A stretch of DNA of 64,000 bases from Microbacterium sp. HD4P20 (GTDB taxonomy: Bacteria; Actinomycetota; Actinomycetes; Actinomycetales; Microbacteriaceae). The position numbers and the translations under genes are program-made. Of the stretch, positions 59,324 through 64,000 are shown in pieces. The DNA lies in assembly GCF_019449275.2 (NCBI RefSeq), contig NZ_JAHZQZ020000011.1, positions 248,001-312,000 of the forward strand, read 5' to 3'. Below the pieces are notes generated by a model, which made no database searches, was not told where the DNA came from, and saw nothing but the letters and a program-made list of their open reading frames with translations. The stretch's first letter is position 1, and each line of letters opens with the position of its first letter.

Positions 59324-60586
59324 TCAGTCGGCGAGGATGTCCGTCATCGTGGCCTGGGCGCTGTCCAGAAGCGCGGCAGGGTCTTCTCCGGCGAGCGTCT
59401 TCTGAGTGACGGCGTCGAGCTCGGCCAGAATGTCCGTCTGCGGGATGACGCCGGGGAGGAGCGCGACGCCGTATTGCGACTGCTCGGTGAGGGACTCGAC
59501 CACGGGGTTCTCTGCCACCTCATCGGCCGTGACGTCCGTCGTGAGCGGCGGCCAGCCCGATGCCAGAGACCATGTGACCATGTTCCGCTTCTCGTAGAAC
59601 CACGTGAGGAATTCGCCGATGGCGGCAACCTCCTGGTCGGTTGCCTGCGAGGTCGCGGTCAGGTCAACGGCGAGCGCGGATGCCCGGATGCCGTCCGGCC
59701 CGGCAGGCAGTGTTGCGATGCCGTAGTCGATGCCGGACGACTCTGAGATGGACGCCATCCACGGTCCGGCGAGGGTCATCGCGGCCTTCCCGGAGCTGAA
59801 CAACCCGTCCGAGTCGACCCCCGAGAGGCCGACGGGTGAGATCTTGTCATTGCGCACAGCGTCTGCCCAGAACTCGAGGGTCGCGAGGTTCTCGGGCGAA
59901 TCGATGACAACGTCGCCTTCCGGTGTCACCACGTCGCCGCCCCCGCTTTGGAGAAGCGAGACCCAGACGCCGTTGCCGACCGTCGCGTGGTCGGCGAGTG
60001 CGAGCCCGTACTGCTCCGGTGTGCCGTCACCGTCGGCATCGACGGTGAGGGTCCTTGCGGCGTCGACCCATTCATCCCACGTCGTCGGAGGCTGCAGCCC
60101 GGCGGCCTCGAACAGGGTTCGGTTGTAGAACATCGTGAGGGGAGTGAAGCTCAGTGGGGCTCCGAAGCGCTCGCCCTCGACGATGCCGGTGGCGACCGCC
60201 TGCTCGCCGAGAGAATCCGCGCCGCTGCCAGGTGTGTCGTACCACTCGTCGAGCGGCCGCAGAGCGCCTTGCGAGGCGTACACCGGAATGTTCTCCGGGG
60301 GGAGGGCGAGCAGCTGCGGACCGGTTCCCGAGGTGAGCGCTGGAAGCACCGTGTCGAGGATCGTCGCCCACGGCTTGGTGGTGGGAGTGATACGGATGCC
60401 GTCCTGGCTTGCGTTGAACTCCTCGACGAGCGAGTCGAGCACTTCGCCGTCCGCTTCGGTGTAGCCGTGCCAGAAATCGATGGTGACCTCACCAGCGGCG
60501 CCGGTATCGGGGGATGACTGCGCGGTGCAGCCGGCCAGGGCGACGGCGACCGCGCCGCCGGCAATGACTGAGAAGAGCCTTCTCAT
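59324..60586 (-). CDS. Sugar ABC transporter substrate-binding lipoprotein
   Basis: 420 residues. A lipoprotein signal peptide with lipobox ALAGC (Cys20) precedes a cluster-B solute-binding fold for oligosaccharides (VTIDFWHGYTEADGEVLDSL, PLSFTPLTMFYNRTLFEAAGL, GKAAMTLAGPWMA). It captures sugar outside the membrane for the permeases encoded divergently at 60762-62572. Operators at 60637 and 60650 lie in its upstream region. Start by ATG with AAGGA upstream. Confidence 0.93.
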   Translation of the reverse strand: MRRLFSVIAGGAVAVALAGCTAQSSPDTGAAGEVTIDFWHGYTEADGEVLDSLVEEFNASQDGIRITPTTKPWATILDTVLPALTSGTGPQLLALPPENIPVYASQGALRPLDEWYDTPGSGADSLGEQAVATGIVEGERFGAPLSFTPLTMFYNRTLFEAAGLQPPTTWDEWVDAARTLTVDADGDGTPEQYGLALADHATVGNGVWVSLLQSGGGDVVTPEGDVVIDSPENLATLEFWADAVRNDKISPVGLSGVDSDGLFSSGKAAMTLAGPWMASISESSGIDYGIATLPAGPDGIRASALAVDLTATSQATDQEVAAIGEFLTWFYEKRNMVTWSLASGWPPLTTDVTADEVAENPVVESLTEQSQYGVALLPGVIPQTDILAELDAVTQKTLAGEDPAALLDSAQATMTDILAD

Positions 60587-60636
60587 GGTGGACTGTCCTT
60601 CCCCGACTGCTGTGTCGGAAGTGATCAGGCGGTTGA

Positions 60637-60648
60637 TACAACGATGTA
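60637..60648. promoter_or_regulatory. LacI operator 2
   Basis: TACAACGATGTA, one mismatch from the palindromic consensus, 51 bases upstream of the binding-protein start. Confidence 0.6.
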
Positions 60649-60649
60649 G

Positions 60650-60661
60650 GTAAACGTTGCA
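60650..60661. promoter_or_regulatory. LacI operator 3
   Basis: GTAAACGTTGCA, a weaker copy. Its centre is 13 bases from operator 2, making a tandem site. Confidence 0.5.
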
Positions 60662-60703
60662 TCATCATGGTGGGACAGTCGCATCGCCATGTCAAGACCG
60701 ATC

Positions 60704-60733
60704 TTGACTTTTCTCATGGGTTGTTCCTACCGT
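60704..60733 (+). promoter_or_regulatory. Permease operon promoter
   Basis: TTGACT (60704-60709), an 18-base spacer and TACCGT (60728-60733). The predicted start point falls at the edge of operator 4. Confidence 0.6.
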
Positions 60734-60738
60734 GTGAC

Positions 60739-60750
60739 TACAACGTTGTA
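60739..60750. promoter_or_regulatory. LacI operator 4 (perfect palindrome)
   Basis: TACAACGTTGTA, perfectly palindromic, at the predicted transcription start of the permease genes and just before their RBS. Confidence 0.7.
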
Positions 60751-60761
60751 TAGGAGAGCCG

Positions 60762-61715
60762 ATGACGAGGACCGCATCCGCCGAGCGCCCGGTGTTCCAC
60801 CGAACGCCTCGCGCCCTGGGTGGCAATGGCCCGATAGGTGGCCGTGCTCGTCGACGGCTGATGATCGTCGCCCTTCTGCTCCCGGCACTGACCATCCTCG
60901 GGGCGTTCGTCTTCTGGCCGATGGTGAGCGCGTTCGGGCTCTCGTTCACCGACGCCAACGGCTTCCGTCCGCCCGAGTTCGTCGGATTGAACAACTACAT
61001 CGAGGTGTTCAGTGATCCGAGTGTGGTGCAGGCGATGGTGAACACGATCCTCTACGCCGGGATCTTCACTCCGATGGCCGTCGTGAGCGCACTCGTGCTG
61101 GCTCTCGCTCTGAACCACCCGCGTCTGCCGATGCGAGGAGTCTTCCGCACCTGGCTGTTTCTTCCATTCATCGTCTCGCTTGCTGTGGCTGCCTTCGCGT
61201 GGCAGTTCCTCCTCGACCCTCAGGTGGGGCTCCTGAACTACTGGCTGCGCGGCGCGGGGCTTCAGATCGGCGATGTCTTCCAGGATCCGGTGCTGGCGAT
61301 GCCTGCTGTCGCGGCCATCGCGGCATGGAAGAGCTTCCCGTTCTACATGATCGTCTTCCTCGCCGGGCTCCAGGAGATTCCCCCGTCGCTTTATGAGGCC
61401 GCGCGTGTCGACGGCGCCACGGGCTGGCAACGGTTCCGCGCCATCACCGTGCCCTTGCTCGGCAACACGACAGGATTCGTCATCGTCATCGCGACCATCG
61501 CAGCGCTGCAGGCCTTCGATCAGATCTACGTCCTCACCGGGGGTGGGCCCTACCGCACCACCCAGACGATCGTCATGGAGATCTACGAGGCCGGTTTCAA
61601 GAACCTGAGACTCGGGTTCGCGTCCGCGCTGTCATACGTGCTGCTCCTGGCGACTCTCGTTCTCGGCCTCGTGCAGTTCCGCGTCAGCAGCCGCAAGGCG
61701 GAGGCGGCGGTATGA
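60762..61715 (+). CDS. Sugar ABC transporter permease 1 (MalF/UgpA-like)
   Basis: 317 residues with six transmembrane helices. The cytoplasmic EAA loop EAARVDGATGWQRFRAITVPLL (near 211-232) docks the ATPase. TAGGAG lies before the ATG, close to operator 4. It pairs with the next permease, overlapping by ATGA. No ATP-binding gene is present in the locus, so a shared MsmX-like ATPase encoded elsewhere is expected, as is common for such actinobacterial transporters. Confidence 0.93.
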   Translation: MTRTASAERPVFHRTPRALGGNGPIGGRARRRLMIVALLLPALTILGAFVFWPMVSAFGLSFTDANGFRPPEFVGLNNYIEVFSDPSVVQAMVNTILYAGIFTPMAVVSALVLALALNHPRLPMRGVFRTWLFLPFIVSLAVAAFAWQFLLDPQVGLLNYWLRGAGLQIGDVFQDPVLAMPAVAAIAAWKSFPFYMIVFLAGLQEIPPSLYEAARVDGATGWQRFRAITVPLLGNTTGFVIVIATIAALQAFDQIYVLTGGGPYRTTQTIVMEIYEAGFKNLRLGFASALSYVLLLATLVLGLVQFRVSSRKAEAAV

Positions 61716-62572
61716 GCTCGGGATCTCGCATCATCGGTCGTCGGCGACAGGGTGACAGCCGGCTCGGCGCGGTCGTGCTGTTCGGCGTCGTCCTCACCGC
61801 GACGCTGTTCACCATGCTGCCCATCGTCATCATCGTGTTGACGGCCTTCAAGTCGCCCGCCGAAGTGAACGCGTTCCCGCCAACGCTCTGGCCGGCGCAA
61901 TGGACGGTGGCGAACTTCGAGCGCATCTTCACCGAACTCCCGTTTGCGCGCCTCATCGTGAACAGTTTCGTCTTCGCCGGCGGAGTCACGCTGCTCTCAC
62001 TGACCTTCGACGCGCTCGCGGCCTACGTCTTGGCGAGGATCGACTTCAGGGGGAATCGCCTGCTGCTCATCGTGATCATCGGCAGTCTGATGATTCCGTT
62101 CCAGGCCACGCTGATCCCGGTCTATCAGCTCGTCGCCGACTTGGGCTGGATCAATTCCTATGCCGGTCTGATCGTCCCTCGTGCCGCGGACGCGTTCGGG
62201 ATCTTCTTCCTCCGCCAGTTCTTCCTCGCACTGCCTCGAGATCTGGACAACGCCGCGCGCATCGACGGGGCGTCCGAGCTGCGGATCTTCTGGAGCGTCG
62301 TACTGCCGAACGCGGTTCCTGCGCTGGTGACCCTCGGCGTGTACAACTTCGTCAACAACTGGAACGACCTGTTGTGGCCGCTGGTGCTGACCACAGATCC
62401 CGGAATGGGCACCATCACCTCGGGGCTGACCGCACTGACCGGGCCCGGGGGCATCATTCCGCACGGCGTCATGATGGCCGGATCCTTCATCGCTCTCGTC
62501 CCCCTGGCGGTCCTCTTCGTCTTCCTTCAGCGGCGCTTCGTGGCGAGCGTGGCCAGTACCGGGCTGAAGTGA
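61712..62572 (+). CDS. Sugar ABC transporter permease 2 (MalG/UgpE-like)
   Basis: 286 residues, six transmembrane helices, EAA-type loop LDNAARIDGASELRIFWSVVLPN (near 183-205). The start overlaps the permease 1 stop. Together with permease 1 and the binding protein at 59324 it forms the importer. The second repressor gene follows 105 bases later with its own promoter. Confidence 0.93.
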   Translation: MSSGSRIIGRRRQGDSRLGAVVLFGVVLTATLFTMLPIVIIVLTAFKSPAEVNAFPPTLWPAQWTVANFERIFTELPFARLIVNSFVFAGGVTLLSLTFDALAAYVLARIDFRGNRLLLIVIIGSLMIPFQATLIPVYQLVADLGWINSYAGLIVPRAADAFGIFFLRQFFLALPRDLDNAARIDGASELRIFWSVVLPNAVPALVTLGVYNFVNNWNDLLWPLVLTTDPGMGTITSGLTALTGPGGIIPHGVMMAGSFIALVPLAVLFVFLQRRFVASVASTGLK

Positions 62573-62630
62573 TGATCACTACGCCGACGGAGTCGCCTCG
62601 CCCCGCGGGTCGCGTGACGGGCCGATTTGT

Positions 62631-62657
62631 TACAACGTTGCAGCACGGCGGTAGTGT
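62631..62657 (+). promoter_or_regulatory. LacI operator 5 and promoter of repressor 2
   Basis: TACAACGTTGCA (62631-62642) overlaps a possible -35 (TTGTTA, 62627-62632). TAGTGT (62652-62657) is the likely -10. Confidence 0.6.
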
Positions 62658-62677
62658 GACGACCGAGAGGGGGACGT

Positions 62678-63697
62678 ATGGCGGCGACGCTTCATGACGT
62701 GGCTCGGTTGGCAGGAGTGTCGATCAAGACCGTATCCAACGTGATCAACGACTATCCGCACGTGCGCCCGACGACTCGCGAGCGGGTGCAGGCAGCGATC
62801 TCGGAGTTGGATTACACCCCCAATCTCACTGCGCGCAACCTCCGATCCGGACGCACGGGGACCATCGGGCTCGCCGTGCCCGACCTGGGGCTCGCGTATT
62901 TCGCCGAGCTCGCGGCGGAGGTGATCGCGGAAGCCGAACGCGCCGGTGTCAGCGTCCTCGTCGAGCAGACCGGATCGGACCGCCACCGCGAGTTGGACCT
63001 GCTGCGCAGCGCTCAACGCAAGCTCACCGACGGATTGATCTTCAGCCCGCTGGGTATGAGCCAAGAAGACGTCGGGTACCTGGACGTGCCGTACCCGATG
63101 GTTCTTCTGGGTGAGCGGATCTTCGACGGTCCTGTCGACCACGTGACGATGCGGAATGTCGAGGCCGCCAAAGAGGCGACGCGGTCTCTCCTCGGCGCGG
63201 GCAGACAACGCATCGCCGTCATCGGCGCGCACAATGGCGAGGTGATCGGCTCGGCCGGGCTGCGCCTGCGGGGACATCTGGAAGCGCTTGAAGAGGCGGG
63301 TGTGGCCATGGATCCCGACCTGATCGGCTACACGACGTTGTGGCATCGTGCGAACGGAGCCCTCACCATGCGAGAGCTGCTCGCACGTGGTGTCGATTTC
63401 GACGCCGTGTTCGGGCTCAACGACACGCTGGCGCTGGGTGCGATGAGGGTGCTGCAAGAGGCCGGCCGCAGCATCCCCGATGACGTCGCGGTGATCGGGT
63501 GGGACGACCTCGATGAAGCCCAGTACTCGATTCCATCGCTCACCACGGTGGCCCCGGGCAGAACCTGGATCGCCCACACCGCAGTGCAGACCCTTCTTGA
63601 GCGCATCAAGAACCCGGATGCCGCCGCCGAGCCCCGACTGCGGCTCGCGGACTTCCGCATCGTGGAGCGCGAATCCGCGCGTCTCACAGAACGATAA
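62678..63697 (+). CDS. LacI-family repressor (paralogue 2)
   Basis: 339 residues with the same layout as the repressor at 56978. The HTH is TLHDVARLAGVSIKTVSNVIND, the hinge LTARNLRSGRTG, and the effector domain ends ...LADFRIVERESARLTER. Sequence is collinear with paralogue 1 throughout, indicating duplication; the effector pockets may have diverged. ATG follows GAGAGGGGG. Operator 5 lies over its own promoter, and operators 6 and 7 are in front of the next binding-protein gene. Confidence 0.92.
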   Translation: MAATLHDVARLAGVSIKTVSNVINDYPHVRPTTRERVQAAISELDYTPNLTARNLRSGRTGTIGLAVPDLGLAYFAELAAEVIAEAERAGVSVLVEQTGSDRHRELDLLRSAQRKLTDGLIFSPLGMSQEDVGYLDVPYPMVLLGERIFDGPVDHVTMRNVEAAKEATRSLLGAGRQRIAVIGAHNGEVIGSAGLRLRGHLEALEEAGVAMDPDLIGYTTLWHRANGALTMRELLARGVDFDAVFGLNDTLALGAMRVLQEAGRSIPDDVAVIGWDDLDEAQYSIPSLTTVAPGRTWIAHTAVQTLLERIKNPDAAAEPRLRLADFRIVERESARLTER

Positions 63698-63715
63698 CGC
63701 TGCTCGCGACCGAGC

Positions 63716-63747
63716 TTGACAAGCCGCGGACGCTTCAGGCATAGTCC
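63716..63747 (+). promoter_or_regulatory. Promoter of the second binding-protein gene
   Basis: TTGACA (63716-63721), an 18-base spacer and CATAGT (63740-63745; or TAGTCC two bases on). This is the best -35 match in the window, directly followed by operators 6 and 7. Confidence 0.6.
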
Positions 63748-63749
63748 TT

Positions 63750-63761
63750 TACAACGTTAGA
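63750..63761. promoter_or_regulatory. LacI operator 6
   Basis: TACAACGTTAGA, left half perfect, right half weaker. It lies just downstream of the -10 box. Confidence 0.55.
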
Positions 63762-63763
63762 AT

Positions 63764-63775
63764 TCCAACGTTGTA
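63764..63775. promoter_or_regulatory. LacI operator 7
   Basis: TCCAACGTTGTA. Its centre is 14 bases from operator 6, a tandem arrangement like operators 2 and 3. Confidence 0.6.
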
Positions 63776-63858
63776 AGTGAGCTCGACGCCGAGAGTGCCG
63801 AGGGCTCGCGCCCACTCGAAGACATCGGTGTCCGCACCTCGAGAGAAAGCACACAGCC

Positions 63859-64000
63859 ATGAAGTCGAAGAGGATTCTGGCCGGGATCGGCGTCGCGGCG
63901 GCGACGGCGGCAGCCCTCACCGGATGCGCAGGCGGCCCTGCAGAGGCATCCTGCACGAACGAGATCGTCAACCCCGACGCGACGCAGGTGTCGGTCTGGG
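63859..64000 (+). CDS. Second substrate-binding lipoprotein (partial, runs off the window)
   Basis: Only the first 47 codons are present. MKSKRILAGIGVAAATAAALTGC is a lipoprotein signal peptide with lipobox LTGC (Cys23). The mature part begins AGGPAEASCTNEIVNP and reaches ...TQVSVW, the start of a typical solute-binding domain. The family is inferred from the lipobox, the position after a LacI gene and the operators upstream. A second importer probably continues beyond the window. Confidence 0.75.
   Translation, partial: MKSKRILAGIGVAAATAAALTGCAGGPAEASCTNEIVNPDATQVSVW

Noticed and set aside
1..64000. tRNA, rRNA, riboswitch, phage, transposase or replication-origin signals
   Set aside because: I looked through every intergenic gap by eye and saw no cloverleaf, conserved riboswitch core, integrase/transposase motif or DnaA-box cluster. 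A covariance-model search would be needed to exclude small RNAs.

Overview
The window looks like a chromosomal segment of a high-GC actinobacterium, most probably a Microbacterium or close Microbacteriaceae relative. The grounds are the very high GC, GTG starts, TAGGCT/TAnnnT -10 boxes placed six bases before start codons (leaderless transcription), the many GGATGCC/GGCATCC heptamers, and families typical of that group (DUF7882 proteins, an LAxTG sortase-E type anchor). I found no rRNA, tRNA, CRISPR array, transposase or phage gene. Nearly all of the window is metabolic and transport core plus some accessory sugar genes.

Layout. 0.1-4.0 kb: heterodimeric ABC exporter. 4.1-7.7 kb: LysR regulator divergent from an aldo/keto reductase, then NUDIX, VOC and RNase H genes. 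7.7-10.7 kb: self-contained ABC-2 exporter operon with its own GbsR/MarR regulator. 10.9-15.9 kb: methylcitrate cycle (GntR regulator, prpD, prpB, prpC) followed by a thioesterase. 16.2-18.7 kb: thiolase, small membrane protein, NmrA-like reductase. 19.1-24.8 kb: a giant secreted amylase-pullulanase. 24.9-26.0 kb: small genes. 26.0-29.7 kb: secreted, sortase-anchored nucleotidase behind a PHO-box-like site. 29.8-31.7 kb: DUF2254/DUF421 membrane pair. 32-35.4 kb: valine/isobutyryl-CoA oxidation genes and a MarR regulator. 35.5-39.0 kb: etfB-etfA and a di-haem cytochrome b561-like protein, a candidate electron outlet for the dehydrogenases. 39.1-42.0 kb: two-component system plus DUF4097 protein. 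42.1-44.9 kb: pentapeptide protein, F420-0 glutamyl ligase, GNAT and thioesterase genes. 45.0-48.8 kb: c-di-GMP locus (EAL protein and a bacteriophytochrome-GGDEF protein) interleaved with two DUF7882 paralogues. 49-53.1 kb: poorly characterised membrane proteins. 53.2-56.9 kb: PutA. 57.0-64.0 kb: a sugar-uptake locus with two paralogous LacI repressors, a GH1-like glycosidase, an ABC transporter without its ATPase, and the start of a second binding protein, tied together by seven copies of a TACAACGTTGTA-type operator.

How it fits together. Valine oxidation (isobutyryl-CoA dehydrogenase, hydratase, hydroxyisobutyrate dehydrogenase) ends in propionyl-CoA, which the methylcitrate genes consume. 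ETF and the adjacent cytochrome b could carry electrons from the acyl-CoA dehydrogenase to the quinone pool. The amylase-pullulanase and the LacI/GH1/ABC locus serve extracellular polysaccharide and oligosaccharide use.

The least explained features are a roughly 105-bp intergenic repeat present three times, a tandem 44-bp repeat, a REP-like element read as protein inside the cytochrome b gene together with a triplicated RRGLPR-type peptide motif, and the light/c-di-GMP locus.
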